Shown here one piece after another: positions 32,540-44,095 of a stretch of 64,000 nucleotides of DNA (the stretch's first letter is position 1; each line of letters opens with the position of its first letter). This DNA is from Panicum virgatum. Taxonomy: Eukaryota > Streptophyta > Magnoliopsida > Poales > Poaceae. The stretch is from contig NC_053138.1 in NCBI RefSeq assembly GCF_016808335.1, forward strand, positions 60,666,951-60,730,950, given 5' to 3'. The translations under genes and the position numbers were made by a program. The notes below the pieces were generated by a model, which was not told where the DNA came from, searched no databases, and was given only the letters and a program-made list of their open reading frames with translations.

Positions 32540-33351
32540 CAGGGGCGGACCCAGGATTTGGGAGGTGGGTATTCAAAATTTCAAAAGACGTAAACAATTT
32601 TAACAGCTCAAATTTAATGATAAATTTCAAAACAAAGATCGAATTTATCACTAGTCATCTCATCTTGTGCTCAGACTTGGTTTCTGTCAGACCTGCTTGC
32701 TGGCCCACGCGCCACATGGGCAACTGCTGGAGCGGCGGAGTTGTGGAGCTCCGCGAAGGCCTTACCACCCTAGGTGAAGCGTCAGCGCCGCGCCCTGGCC
32801 GTGTGCTCCATGCCTTGCACGTCCAAGCCCTGCACCCATGCCTGGCCACGGCGCTAGCCTAGCCACTGCCCGCATCCCCCGTGGCCCGCCCCGGCTCCCA
32901 CACCCGTGCCGCCAATCGTCTGCCTGGCCGCGGAGCCCCTACCGATGTTCGTCCTCGCGGCCGACGAGTCCCTATCTTCTTCTGGCCTCGTTGATCGCGT
33001 TCTTGCTGCCAGGATCGCCGATTCGAGGAGCTAGGGATGCATTCTTGTGGCTGGGTATTTGGGAATCGAGGGAGCACGAGGGGCTTGGCTTGTCATGTCG
33101 GTCGGGTCAGGCTGACTAATTGGCTGCCCGACCGCTATTGGGCCTATGTACCGTGTTGGGTGGGAAAGGGTGTGACATGGGCTACTATGATTCTCAGCAC
33201 CAAGCAGAAACTAGAAGTTTAGAAACTCGTTATATTGTGTAATATTCTTATTTTTTATTCATACATATGCTACACTACATATATATAAAAAAATTGCCAA
33301 ATAATGGGTATTCGCTTGAATACCCTTACTACAATGTAGGCCTGCCAACTG
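32540..33351. mobile_element. hAT-like element carrying a GC-rich filler, 812 bp
   Basis: Starts CAGGGGCGGACCCAGG and ends GGCCTGCCAACTG. Flanks tatggtca (32532-32539) and tatgttca (33352-33359) match at seven of eight bases. The ends are AT-rich, but 32690-33180 is GC-rich with short open frames on both strands and differs in composition, suggesting captured host DNA. No transposase. Confidence 0.65.
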
Positions 33352-33359
33352 TATGTTCA

Positions 33360-33624
33360 GTGCACGTATCTACTCATATAGCATCCAAGAAAATTAAATT
33401 TTTTATTTTATGATTTTTTTATTTACTATGATTTTTCAAAGTTTCATCCAAAATAAACATAAAAGAAAAAGAGGAAAACCACTCAGAAAAACCACCTACC
33501 GAGGTCATATTTTCGGTATTGCAAGTTTGAAGAGCTAATATACCCGGTTTTCGAGTTCAGGATGGAAACGTAAACTCAGCCCACATTCCATGGAGGTAAA
33601 TATAATTTTTCCTTATATCTATAG
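33360..33624. other. AT-rich DNA, nothing identified
   Basis: About 265 bp between the hAT element and the SINE. No coding potential or repeat ends seen. Confidence 0.3.
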
Positions 33625-33910
33625 TTTTTTTAGAAATACAGTACAGACGCATATGCTCAAAAACACGCACGCACACTCATCCCTATGAATACACGCACGC
33701 AATCCTACCCCTATGAGCACCTCCGAAAGATTGAGCCGCAAGATTTACGAAGTCACCACAGGTGCTTTGCTGTCGACGGAGACGTCGCCTACCACTGAAA
33801 GCACAAACATCATTAAATCTTCGAAAATTCGCTCTTACATAGAGTCGAATCTAGAACCTCAGGTGCTACTGAAGCTCTTGTAACCACTAGACTGCAGGCC
33901 CTTTCGCTTC
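33625..33910 (-). mobile_element. Au-type SINE
   Basis: Minus strand: tRNA-like head gcctgcagtctagtggttac with an A-box, a B-box-like agattcgactct near 33840, a body with the familiar grass block ending in gtgcgtgcgtgtttttgag, and a short A tail (T run at 33626-33632). Flanks tatctatag (33616-33624) and tatctgtag (33911-33919) look like a TSD with one mismatch. Confidence 0.75.
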
Positions 33911-33919
33911 TATCTGTAG

Positions 33920-34369
33920 TTGGGAGAGGCTGCTGTGTGGACTTGAGTTTGGAGCCCAACTCAAATGCGGCATATCTCCAACCATTCCCCCTCTCCAATT
34001 CCCCCAAAACGTACTATTTACTATATTTTACTACCTCACTCTAAAAGATTCCTCCCCCTATAACTCCTTCTCTCCAACCATTCCCCCCATATCTATTCCC
34101 CCTATATACTATCACTTATTAACTAACTATTTATTTATCGTTTTTAATTAAAAAAATCATACAGTATTTGTATTGTCATAATACATATTATCATCATGTT
34201 ACGGGGCTCAAATGGGATTAATATCGCGAAAAAACGGTGTGATTAGAATATAGTGAGAGTTGGAACTCACCCTATATATAAGGGGAGTTTCAACTCTCCC
34301 CGTATATAGGGGGAGTTTTGGGGAAACTGTTGGATCGCCAACTCCCCCAAAGCTACCCCTACGTTCGGT
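33920..34369. other. Pyrimidine-rich DNA, possibly a fold-back element
   Basis: C/T-rich left part with repeated ctccaaccattcccc words and a right part with gggggagtttt words that partly complement it. This could be an old MITE inserted against the MULE end, but termini and TSD could not be fixed. No gene seen. Confidence 0.3.
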
Positions 34370-35469
34370 GGGGGGAGGTAATGGGCGCATTTTTCTTTTT
34401 ATATTTAAAAAAAATAAAAATTTCAAAAATATATGTCCGTTTTGAAATATTTCAAAAATACCCCCGGTCGCCCTCCCATAGGGCGACAGGCCCTTAGTGT
34501 AATTTTTTTTCTTCAAATTTGCAATGAGGTCCCTGGAAAAAAAAGAGGGCCTGTCGCCCCCCCCCCTCGGGCGACCAGTGGGCGGGCCCGCCCCCGAGCG
34601 CGGCAGGGGCCTGTCGCCCCCCCCCCCCCCCTCGGTCGACCGGGTAGCCCCCCTTATATAAGGATTCGACCCCATTCCCTCCTCATTTCAGCCCGAAAAT
34701 TCCAGCAAAAATCCAGAAAAAAAGAGAGGGGTGAGGAGAAGGGAAGTGGCGAAGCCCTGCCGGATTCAGCACTTGTGATCTGCCGGTTAGTACATTTAGT
34801 TTATATATTTTTCCATTTAAGTACTACGCATTTAAGTATGAGTAATTTAAGTAGGGGTGAGTAATTTAATTTAATTAGTGCTATCTTAGAACCAATTAAG
34901 TAGGAGTTTAATGATACTTTAGTTTGTAGTTACGTAGTAGTAAAATTAGTTTAGAAAATTAATACTACACATTTATTATTACAATTGCAGTACTATTAGA
35001 GACGTGTTTATAAATTAATTATGATTTAGAATAGAATTTGGCATATGCAGTATAGAATTTGAGTGTCATCACGTAGTTATGAATACTTATACGTTGTAGT
35101 TGAATTTCATACTTAGTTTTTACGGAATATTGAATAAGGTAGTGAAGTAAAGAGTATAACTCGATAAGTATTATGTGATATACAGATATGTCGAGCAAGA
35201 TGCAGTTTCAAGTATTTTATGGTGACTACAATATTTTGTATGGGCCAAATGGAGTAGATCCTTCTGCCTTTAAGTGCACATCTAGCGCCATAGATAAACC
35301 TCTGGAAAGGAGTTTTGGTTCCACATGTAAGTGGCTGCAGCGTGGGTTCCGTGTTGATCCGTTGACACATGTGATCACCGTCCAGTCTCTTGTTAATTGG
35401 GAGGTAGAAAGTGAATTATGTGAATTGATGATGATACACAGCACTGATGACCGGCAGAAGTACATGCAA
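34370..35469 (+). mobile_element. MULE-2 family fragment: left TIR, leader and first 95 codons
   Basis: Runs parallel to 54930-56020 of MULE-2 with few changes: A/T-run edge, gggcgacaggccc hairpin block, TATATAAGG at 34655-34663, leader, splice donor at 34786, AT-rich leader intron with acceptor AG at 35184-35185, and the transposase start at 35188. The match stops within the codon for Ala-95 (near 35469), so the element was broken here. The right end is missing. Confidence 0.85.
35188..35469 (+). pseudogene. Truncated MULE-2-type transposase N-terminus
   Basis: MSSKMQFQVFYGDYN start as in the complete copy. I count ten differences in the first 95 residues. After KYMQA the frame runs on to 35724 through unrelated repeat-array DNA, so the extra 84 residues are not transposase. 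Confidence 0.85.
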
Positions 35470-35639
35470 GCGGTGACAAGCATAAGAATAAACACGATTG
35501 AACACATTATCACAAAAAGAAGACAAGATTATGCATTTAGCGGTGACATTATGTTGCTTCTCTTGAAGACCATTATTTTTTACCCCTTCACTCACAACTC
35601 TCAACTTCACTCACAACTCTCCAAACGTTTAGATGATCA
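35470..35639. other. Junction DNA between MULE fragment and tandem array
   Basis: 170 bp with no match that I can place elsewhere in the window. It contains a direct repeat ttcactcacaactctc near 35585 and 35603. Confidence 0.35.
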
Positions 35640-36956
35640 CGTGCACCACCAACTGACAAGGATTCCCATGGAATTTCATGCTCAAATAAGCTCTGCACAG
35701 AAAGAACTTGAAGAGATTGGATGATCACGGGGTGGCCGTTGACTGAAATACCAAGTTACAGACCACCCCGTGGTTCTACACTGCCATTCAAATCGGCTAT
35801 CCAGATGTTCGCCAAAAATTCTACAAAAATTGACAGAGACAGAGAATGTAGGGGTGCCTGTCTCCACGAAATTTCAAACCGAAATAAGTTCTGTAGAGGG
35901 AGAACTAAAAAAAATATTCCTGGGGTGGACGGTATTTCGTTCTATACTGGATTACAAATTGGCGATCCAAATCTGTACAAAAAATTCTAAAAAATTTTTT
36001 TACAGAGATGGAGAATATAGTTCCACATGTGTGCACAAAATTTTGCGGCCAAATAAATTCTGTAGAGGAAGAACCAAAAGGAAAAAGTCGCACGGGGTGG
36101 ATGGTATTTGAATACCGTCCACCCCTGGTGCCAGCATTCCGCGCCGGCGCGTTGGGAGCTTGGGTTCCTGAGACGGTGCCGGGCCATATACAGGTCGACG
36201 AGGCGGCTAACCCGGTTACCCAGACCATCTTTTGCTCTGGTATCGTTGCGTGGAGCAGCGTGGACTGTTGGCATTTGACGGCACAGCGAGCAGAGCAGAC
36301 CGCCGGCCGCGGTCGAGCCCGGCGATGGAGATGAGCGCGCCGGTCTTGTACGCGACGCAGCGCATGCATTACATGTCCAGTCTACTGCCGCTACGGCACT
36401 ACAAGGCAGGCAGAAAGGGGACTCAGCCCCATGCCGACCTGAATTTTCAGACACTAATCTACCATGCATCTTCAGCTTACGAGCAATCGAATCCCTGCCC
36501 CGGAAACACATGCGCTAAACAGCGGAATCTTTTTATTTCCCGTCAAAGATCCAAGACATTTCTACAACAAGATCGATGTTCAGTTTTGCTGGCACTGCAA
36601 TCCGATTAAACATTTGGTGCTGAGTAATTCGTGTCCCTGCAGCGTCCAGGTGCTCCGGGGAACGAACTCAACCACAGCAGCGTCCAGCTTTGATGACGAT
36701 GATGGCAGGAAAGCTAGGCATGGTTTGGACTGATCACAACATCACTCAGTAAAGCGATTTAAGTGGAGCTTGAAGCGGTTCAGCCTTGCAGGTAAGGCCG
36801 CGGCAATTTATATTAGTAATCAGTATTGTGTTGGCCATGAGCACTGCAGTGCCATGGCGTGTTTGGACTTTGGATGGCGCCAGCAGCCACTGCCCGCCAA
36901 TTGAGCCTGTTTTTCCATCTACAGCATTTGAGATTGGAAAAATCGCCACGTGCAAT
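35640..36956. repeat. Tandem array unit 0 (type A)
   Basis: About 1.3 kb. Begins caactgacaaggattcccatgg, then agaacttgaagagattggatg and the gtggtcg/gaccacccc pair, two roughly 180-bp sub-repeats, a palindrome at 36094-36125 (ggtggatggtattt/aataccgtccacc), a GC-rich block, and the type A tail with cgccggtcttgtacgcgacgc, gcatgcattacatgtcc and gtccaggtgctcc. Frames across it are short and not shared between units. Confidence 0.8.
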
Positions 36957-37070
36957 GCCAACTAACAAGGATTCTCACGAAATTTCAAGCTCAAATAAGC
37001 TCTGACAGAAAGAACTAGAAGAGGTTGGATGGTCACGGGGTGGTCGTTAACTGAAACACCGAGTTACAGA
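36957..37070. repeat. Tandem array unit 1, left piece
   Basis: Same start as the other units (caactaacaaggattctcac...gagttacaga), cut by the Tat-type retrotransposon. It continues exactly at 49355 after the TSD. Confidence 0.85.
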
Positions 37071-37478
37071 TGTTGGGGATTGGACCCTCGGGAGAGCCCC
37101 CGGAGGTTAATTCCGCCCTCGAAAACTTCTCTTTGCATGTCTGCAGGGCTTCGGCGCCGGAAGACAAACGTACCCAAAGGGTGATCGCCGTCTGCAAGGG
37201 TGCCCAGAGCTAGGGAGCCCACCATCGGGAGGCCGAAGGAGATGGTCGACCGCCCAGAAGCCTAAGCTCGAAGGCCAGGACCTGCGAAGGGACAGTGGGC
37301 TCACCTTCGTCTGCGAAGGTGATGGCTGTTCGTCAGGGGTATAAATAGCCCCCTCGCTCCACAGCGAAAAAGGTTGAATTTTTCGATTATTATTGGAGAA
37401 TTAAGTGTCTACTTTCATTGCCGTTTTTATACTGTTCATGCTCCATGCTTGGGCATCTAAGAAGCTAAGATCCCAACA
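37071..37478 (+). repeat. 5' LTR, 408 bp, with internal deletion
   Basis: TG...CA ends. TATA box TATAAATAG at 37340-37348. It lacks about 250 bp present in the 3' LTR (48964-49211): the sequence jumps from gttcgtca to ggggtataaatag. Confidence 0.9.
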
Positions 37479-37495
37479 GCGGCGCCCACCGTTCC
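37479..37495 (+). promoter_or_regulatory. Primer binding site region
   Basis: gcggcgcccaccgttcc follows the LTR edge directly, resembling the ggcgcccaccg primer site seen in many grass Tat elements. tRNA not assigned. Confidence 0.6.
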
Positions 37496-37515
37496 AGCTC
37501 GAAAAACAACCTTCG

Positions 37516-39200
37516 ATGGCCCCACCGAAGTGGAAAGCCCCCGCCGACACCACTAGCAACTCCACTCAGCCTGGCCCTGTCCTTGACGGCTCTCCACCAC
37601 AGCACGAAGAAGCCAATCCATGAATTGAAGACATCACCACCGAAGCTGTTCTTCAGGGAGATCCGGTTGAAGACACCGAAAACACCGAAGCTCATCAAAC
37701 CCAATCCGCGGAGCTCACAGAAGCAGCATTCAAGCTCAAGGCCCTTGAAATGAAGAAAAGGAACATCGCAGGCACTGGACCAGGCAAACAAGCTAGCAGA
37801 GGCCAGGCGCAAACTAGCAGAAATGGAGGCAGAAGTTGAGAATTTGCAGAGGGCATACCAAAAAATGCCCGAAGGTTCTGCCCAACAAGAAAACCGCGTC
37901 ATCCACCAGACAACCTTCGCTCCCAATGAAGACCGCAGGCCACCACCGGTCAACCTCCCATTTGACCCGACCTCGCCACTTTCAGTCACTCTGCAGCGAA
38001 CTTCATGGCCGCTCGGCTACAAGCCCACACAGCTCCCCAGGTACAATGCTACAACTGATCCAACCCAGTTCCTCATGGCCTACGAAGCAACCATTGCTTC
38101 AGCCGGAGGTGACAGACTCAACCATGGCCAAATCCTTCGTCATGGCTTGTTAAGGTTCTGTGGCCAACTGATATTCATACCTTCTACAACAATCAATCAA
38201 TAACTGGTACCAGCTGAAAGGAAGGCTCCTCCAGGACTTCCAGGGTTTCAGAAGGCTAAATACCAACACTGTGAAAGACTTCAAGTGCCCACAACACGAC
38301 CGCAAGCCTCTCTATGACTATTTTCGGAGGTTCATTCAGAAGAAGGCTCAAATCCCAAACTTCTCAGAGAAAAATGCGATTGAGAAATGCATCGAAGGTC
38401 TCCTGCCTGGCCAGCTTGCTTCTCATCTCACAAGAGAGCCCCCGAAGACCCTGGAGGAGCTCTATACATAAGCAGAGAAGTACGTGAAGTCAGATGCCGA
38501 CCATCGCAGAAGGGTAGAGCAAAGAAGAATTATGCGTCAGGCAGAAAAATACAATCAGCAAATATGGCAGCAAGAGAAGCAGCCAGCTCAACGACTCATT
38601 TTACCTGTGGAACCCTCACAAGATGATGAGGAACAGCTAACCTTTGATCCTTTCATGATACCACCAGAGTCGGAACCGCAGCACACAAATGACAAGCAAC
38701 TTTCGTCCAGAGCACGGGGCAGAGGTCGCGGCAGAGGAAGAAGGCCGAGGTCGCGGACCTTCGCGTGAGCCCAAAAAATTCTTCTGTCACTTCCACGGGT
38801 CTGACTCTGATCATAGAACAAACCAGTGCCCGGAGAAAAAGAAGACCCTTGAGAGAATGGAGTCCGAGAAAAAAGCCAAGCTAGTTGGGCATACTACATG
38901 GCCTCAGACTCCACAAACTCAATCTCAACAAATACAGTACACACAACCTTCATTCGTTCCACCCTCCTATTTACCCAAGCATACCACCCACCCATGTTCT
39001 ACTACAACTACAACCACAACTGGCAGCCGCAGCCAAACCCCCAAACACAACCCAGTCAACCAGCCACCCAAGCTCAGCCAACACAAGAGCAGCTACCACC
39101 ACCCCCAATCCATCCACCAAAACAAGAAAACCAAACCACAAATAGCCAACCCGCGGGACTACCAACCTTCGGGATGATCATGCCCATCTCCGGAGGTTCC
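37516..39200 (+). pseudogene. Tat-type gag
   Basis: Starts MAPPKWKAPAD at 37516 and stops at 37621. The gag core resumes at 37823-38160 (LGYKPTQLPRYNATTDPTQFLMAYEA) and, after a frameshift near 38160-38200, at 38220-38471 (LKGRLLQDFQGF, LYDYFRRFIQKK), where a TAA cuts KTLEELYT. An Arg/Gly-rich stretch near 38720 and a C/H block CHFHGSDSDHRTNQC near 38790 would bind RNA. It then becomes Pro/Gln/Thr-rich. Three or more lesions. Confidence 0.8.
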
Positions 39201-39289
39201 ACCCTGGACTTCGAAAACAAGAGACAGCGCAGAGACTACCCAGTAGCCACACTCTCCAATCACCTTCTCCGAAGAAGATATCAACCTCA

Positions 39290-39874
39290 TCAGCTACCCA
39301 CACACATATGCTCTTGTCATCGAGGCAAACATTCAGGGCTGGAGGATTGGCAAGATACTAGTTGACACTGGCAGTTCTGCAAACATCATCTTTTCTGACA
39401 CCTTAGACAAGATGGGCATCGACCGAAGCCTGCTTCAGCCTTCGGATATCCCTTTAATGGGATTCGGAGGAAAGAGAGTGAACGCAATCGGCAAACTGTC
39501 ACTCCATGTGTCCTTCGGAGACAACCAATGCTAGAACAGAGCACATCACCTTCGATGTGGTAGAGATGCCCTACCCATATCACGCAATTCTAGGAAGGGG
39601 GACAATCAACAAATTCGAAGCTATCGTTCACCAACTATACTTGTGCATGAAGATTCCAGCTCCCGCGGTGGTCATCACCGTCCGCGGGGACCAGCAGCTT
39701 GCGCGGGACATAGAGCAGGGGTACACCCCAGGCCAGAAAAATGTCCACAACCTTCGGACTGAATCCAAGTCTGTTACCTTCAAAGAGCAGCACAGAGACA
39801 ACGAGAAAGCAAACTTCGAAGAAGACTGCGAAGTCAAGAAGTCCTTGACGTGCATCTACCCGACAAAATGGTAA
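39290..39874 (+). pseudogene. Tat-type protease and linker
   Basis: The active site VDTGSSANIIF with Asp at 39364 is intact. It is followed by MGFGGKRVNAIGKLSLHV. A TAG at about 39532 interrupts, and 39540-39874 continues with PYPYHAILGRGTINKFEA, a block typical of this lineage. Aspartic protease that would cut the polyprotein. Confidence 0.82.
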
Positions 39875-40833
39875 CCATCAATGCAACCCTCGAGTCCGAG
39901 GAAGAAAAAGAGCCTCTTGAGTTCCTCCGCAAGAATCAAGATGTTTTTGCATGGTCCGCCAGCGACCTACGGGGTGTCAGCAGAGATATCATTGTGCATC
40001 GCTTGGATATCAACCCAAACATCAAGCCGAAGAAGCAGAAGCTTCGCAAAATGACAGATGAAAAAGTTGCAGCAGTCAAGGCCGAAGTCCAGAGACTGCT
40101 AGATGCCAATGTCATTCGAGAAGTCAAGTACCCAACTTGGCTGGCAAACACCGTGCCGGTCAAAAAGAAGAATGGCAAGTGGCGCATATGCATCGATTTC
40201 ACTGACCTCAATAAAGCCTGCCCGAAGGATGACTTCCCACTGCCAAGAATCGACAGAGTCGTTGATGATGCGGTAAACAGTCAACTGATGTCTCTGCTGG
40301 ATTGTTTCCTCCGGATACCATCAGATTTGGATGAGGGAAAGAAGATGAAGAAAAAACAAGCTTCATAACCCCCTTCGGCACCTACTGCTTCAGTGAGGAT
40401 GCCCGAAGGATTGAAAAATGCAGGATAGTCTTTTTCAAGAATGTCTTCGGTGGTCCTGGAGCACCAACTCAGAAAAAATGTCCTGACTTATGTTGATGAT
40501 ATTGTAGTAACCAGTTCAATAAGAGGTAACCATGTGGCAGACCTGGCCGAAACCTTCGCAAGCCTACGAAAAGCAGGGTTGTCCTTAAACCCCAACAAGT
40601 GCATCTTTGGAGTTCACAAAGGAAAGGTGCTAGGATGCCTCGTGTCCACCAAAGGCATCGAAGCAAATCTTGACAAAGTAAAAGCTCTCTGGAACATGGA
40701 TGAGCCCAAGTCCATCTGGGGCGTTCAGAAGCTCACAGGGCGGATAGCAGCCCTAAACAGATTTATCCCTCGCTCTGCTGACCGAAGCCTACCATTCTTC
40801 AAGGTCCTTCGCAATGCAAACAAATTCGAGTGA
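39850..40833 (+). pseudogene. Tat-type reverse transcriptase
   Basis: 39868-40300 has DVFAWSASDLRGV, EVKYPTWLANTVPVKKKNGKWR and CIDFTDLNKACPKD. The frame is lost near 40300 for about 140 bp by small indels and returns at 40441 with the catalytic YVDD at 40489-40500 and KCIFGVHKGKVLG. A TGA at 40831-40833 follows. Inactive. Confidence 0.85.
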
Positions 40834-40884
40834 GGCCTCGAGCAAAGCGAAGCCCTTCAGGAACTCAAAAATCATCTCCAGAAC

Positions 40885-42492
40885 ATGGTCAAAAAGACCT
40901 CACCTGACCCGAAGGATGTGTTGCTCCTGTACATCGCAGCATCCTACTCTGCTGTCAGTGCAGCGCTCGTGCTCGAGAGAGAAGTTGAAGGAAAGAAGAA
41001 GCAACTACATGTCTACTTCGTATCCGAAACTCTTGCAGGCTCAAAGCTCCTGTACTCAGAGCTAGAGAAAATTGTATATGCAGTAGTCATGTCTGCTCGG
41101 AAGCTTCGACACTATTTCGAAGCTCACAAGATAATCGTAGTCACAGATCAACCTCTGCATGATTTGTTCAGTAACAGAGTGGCCTCAGTCAGAATTGCTA
41201 AATGGGCTTTGGAACTCTCTAAGTTCTACATAGACTTCGAGAGAAGAACGGCCATCAAGTCACAAGTATTGGCAGACTTCATTGCCGATTGGATATCCCC
41301 AACCTTCAAGGAGGAACCTTCGACTGAAACCTGGATCGTGCACTGCGACGGGGCCTGGTGCAATGACGGAGTGGGTATTGCTGCAATCATAGAGTCTCCT
41401 TTGGGAGCAAAAATAAGATACGCAGCACGTCTAAGCTTCGGCAACCTCGAATCATCAACCAACAACACCACCGAGTATGAAGCCTTGCTCCTAGGCCTTC
41501 GTAAAATGAAAGTCCTTGGCCATCAAAACTTCATAGTCAGAACAGATTCGAAGGTTGTCAGAGACCACATTGAAAAAGACTCAGAAGCAAGAAAACCAGA
41601 GCTCATCGAGTACCTCGATGCCGTCAGAGTAATGGAAAAATATTTCAAGGGCTTCGATATCGTTCATATTCCAAGGCACATGAACGACGAAGCTGACAAG
41701 CTGGCAAAGGTAGCATCAAGAAAGGAGCAATTACCTTTGGATGTATTCTTCGAAGAAATCACAGAACCTTCGGACAAGCCGAAGAAAGAAAAGCAGGTTT
41801 CAGTCATATCAGCTGAAGACTGGAGAACACCAATAATGAAATACCTTCAGGGAAACAACGAACTAGCAAATGAGAAAGAAGAGAAGAAAATGTTCCAAAG
41901 AGCAAGGGGCTACATAATCTCCGAGGGTGACCTATTCAAGTCAGGCGTCACCAGCCCATGGCTAAAGTGCATCTCCATAGCCGAAGGCATTGAGCTTCTC
42001 AAGGAAATACACTCCGGGTTCTGTGGATCCCACATTGGCTTTAGACAACTCGTCTCCAAAGCCTTCAGGCAAGGATTTTTCTGGCCCACGGCGCTAAAGG
42101 ACGCCCAGCACATAGTCAAGACATGCCAAGCATGCCAAATGATGGGCCCAAAATTCTCAAAACCTTCAGATCCAACCCAGCTAATACCTCCGACATGGCC
42201 CCTGCAAAGATGGGGAATTGACCTCGTTGGGCCCCTACCCACCGCTCAAAGCAATTACAAGTACGCAGCAGTTGCTGTCGAGTACTTCACAAAATGTATT
42301 GAAGCCAAGCCCCTAATCAACATCACATCAGAAACAATTAGAAAATTCTTCTGGCAGAACATCATCTGCAGGTTTGAGATCCCGCGGGAAATCACCATTG
42401 ATAATGGCAAATGGTTTGATTCACAACTCTTCAGAGAGTTCTGTTACAGTGTGGGCACGAAGGCAATCTTTGCTTCGGTTTACCACCCGTAA
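40885..42492 (+). CDS. Tat-type RNase H, second RNase H and integrase (open 535-residue part)
   Basis: Residues 1-140: RT-linked RNase H (LLLYIAASYSAVSAAL, VVTDQPLHDLF). Residues 150-280: second RNase H (WIVHCDGAWCNDGVGIAAII, TEYEALLLGL, NDEADKLAKVASRK). Residues 360-420: integrase zinc region with CGSHIGF and CQACQMM. Residues 440-535: DDE core with WGIDLVGP and ITIDNGKWF. It ends in a TAA after VYHP, before the third catalytic residue. The dual RNase H marks the Tat lineage. Confidence 0.85.
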   Translation: MVKKTSPDPKDVLLLYIAASYSAVSAALVLEREVEGKKKQLHVYFVSETLAGSKLLYSELEKIVYAVVMSARKLRHYFEAHKIIVVTDQPLHDLFSNRVASVRIAKWALELSKFYIDFERRTAIKSQVLADFIADWISPTFKEEPSTETWIVHCDGAWCNDGVGIAAIIESPLGAKIRYAARLSFGNLESSTNNTTEYEALLLGLRKMKVLGHQNFIVRTDSKVVRDHIEKDSEARKPELIEYLDAVRVMEKYFKGFDIVHIPRHMNDEADKLAKVASRKEQLPLDVFFEEITEPSDKPKKEKQVSVISAEDWRTPIMKYLQGNNELANEKEEKKMFQRARGYIISEGDLFKSGVTSPWLKCISIAEGIELLKEIHSGFCGSHIGFRQLVSKAFRQGFFWPTALKDAQHIVKTCQACQMMGPKFSKPSDPTQLIPPTWPLQRWGIDLVGPLPTAQSNYKYAAVAVEYFTKCIEAKPLINITSETIRKFFWQNIICRFEIPREITIDNGKWFDSQLFREFCYSVGTKAIFASVYHP

Positions 42493-42977
42493 TCTAATGG
42501 GGCCGTCGAAAGAGAGCCAACGGCATCATCTTCGGCAGCATAAAAAAATGCCTGTTTGATCAGAAAAAGGGCAAATGGGCGGATGAACTACCGAAGGTCA
42601 TCTGGTCCCACAACACTTCAGACTCAAGAACAACGAAGTTCACCCCATTCAGGCTACTCTATGGTGCCAAAGCAATAACACCAGAAGAGCTTAAAAACCG
42701 AAGCCTAAGGGTGCCTCATCAAGCCCAGGCCATACCATCGAGCGACGAGGATCTTATGGAATTAGATATCCTTCAAGCTTCGGAGAACCTTGAGAAGTAT
42801 CAACAAGAAACCAGGAAGTGGAGAGACAAAAAGGTCGTGAAAAAGAACATTACAGTCGGGGACTGGGTCCTAAATAGAAAGTCCAAACGCCGAAACATCC
42901 GACAAACTCCACTCGAAGTGGGAAGGGCCATTCCTAGTAACCAAAAGCAACAGGCCAGGGTCTTACCACCTGTCTGA
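42493..42977 (+). pseudogene. Integrase C-terminal part
   Basis: Right after the TAA comes SNGAVER (catalytic Glu), then a 2-bp gain near 42511 shifts the frame. IIFGSIKKCLFDQKKGKWADELPKVIWSH and TPFRLLYGAKAITPEEL follow, then TVGDWVLNRK. Ends near 42977. Confidence 0.75.
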
Positions 42978-43344
42978 CGCCGAAAGCAATGAGCTGCAGC
43001 ATCCATGGAATCCTGACAGCCTCAAGAAGTACTACATATGAGCATGTAAAAAGGCCGCATCGCAAAACTATAAGCGACTGCGGACCTTCGTAGCTGTTTT
43101 CATTTCTTTTAACGTCGTAAAGGGCCGTACTCTTTTCCTCACAGGGGGAAACTCCACATCGGAGGTGAGGTTTTTGACGAGGCGGAACCATTGTAAACTA
43201 TTTCAATGCAATGAATTCCCCCCAAATAAAGTGTCACCTTCGCCTAAGCAGCCCAAATGGCAAGCTTTGGCCAGCATTTACATGCTGCATAAAACAGTAA
43301 GTTAGCAAAGTATGCAGAATCCGCAAACTTAGCATACTTATCAG
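42978..43344. other. Non-coding region 3' of pol in the plus-strand Tat element
   Basis: About 370 bp without a recognisable frame. Leads into the 78-bp repeats. Confidence 0.4.
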
Positions 43345-44095
43345 AACGAACGCCAAGGGGCTTCGACCTTTAAAGAGGTACGAACCAAAAAACCTTCGGC
43401 ACAAAAGGCACAATAAGTGCAGAACGAACGCCAAGGGGCTTCGACCTTTATAGAGGTCCGAACTAAAAAATCTTCGGCACAAAAGGCACAATAAGTGCAA
43501 AACGAACGCCAAGGGGCTTCGACCTTTCAAAAGGTCTGAACCAAAAAACCTTCGGCACAAAAGGCACAATAAGTGCAGAACGAACGCCTAGGGGCTTCGA
43601 CCTTTAAAGAGGTCCGAACCAAAAAACCTTCGGCACAAAAGGCACAATAAGTGCAAAACGAACGCCAAGGGGCCTCGACCTTTCAAAAAGTCCGAACCAA
43701 AAAACCTTCGGCACAAAAGGCACAACAAGTGCAAAACGAACGCCAAGGGGCTTCAACCTTTCAACAGGCCCGAACCAAAAAACCTTCGGCACAAAAGGCA
43801 CAATAAGTGCAAAACGAACGCCAAAGGGCTTCGACCTTCAAAAAGGCCCGAACCAAAAAACCTTCAGCACAAAAGTCACAATAAGTCAGAACGAACGCCA
43901 AGGGGCTTTGACCTTTTCAAAAGGTCCGAACCAAAAAACCTTCGGCACAAAAGGCACAATAAGTGCAAAACGGACACCAAGGGGCTCCGACCTTTCAAAA
44001 GGTCCGAATCAAAAAACCTTCGGCACAAAAGGCACAATAAGTGCAAAATGAACGACAAGGGGCTTAGACCTTTCAAAAGGTCAGAACCAAAAATA
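43345..44095. repeat. 78-bp tandem repeat, about ten copies
   Basis: The anchor aacgaacgcc recurs at 43345, 43423, 43501, 43579, 43657 and 43735, each 78 bp apart, and continues with decay to about 44095. Each unit contains ggggcttcgacctt, gtccgaacc and aaaccttcggcacaaaaggc. Because 78 divides by three, the minus strand stays open as 26-residue Leu/Cys/Phe-rich repeats. I regard these as non-coding. Confidence 0.93.

Noticed and set aside
33625..33910. tRNA gene suggested by A- and B-box-like sequences
   Set aside because: No cloverleaf; body, A tail and flanking repeats fit an Au-type SINE. The same applies to 11406-11717 and 62758-63040.
35188..35724. 178-residue intact gene
   Set aside because: Only the first 95 residues are MULE transposase; the rest is chance continuation into array DNA.
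39386..39583. Minus-strand small frames opposite the protease and RT
   Set aside because: Shadows of the plus-strand pol frames.
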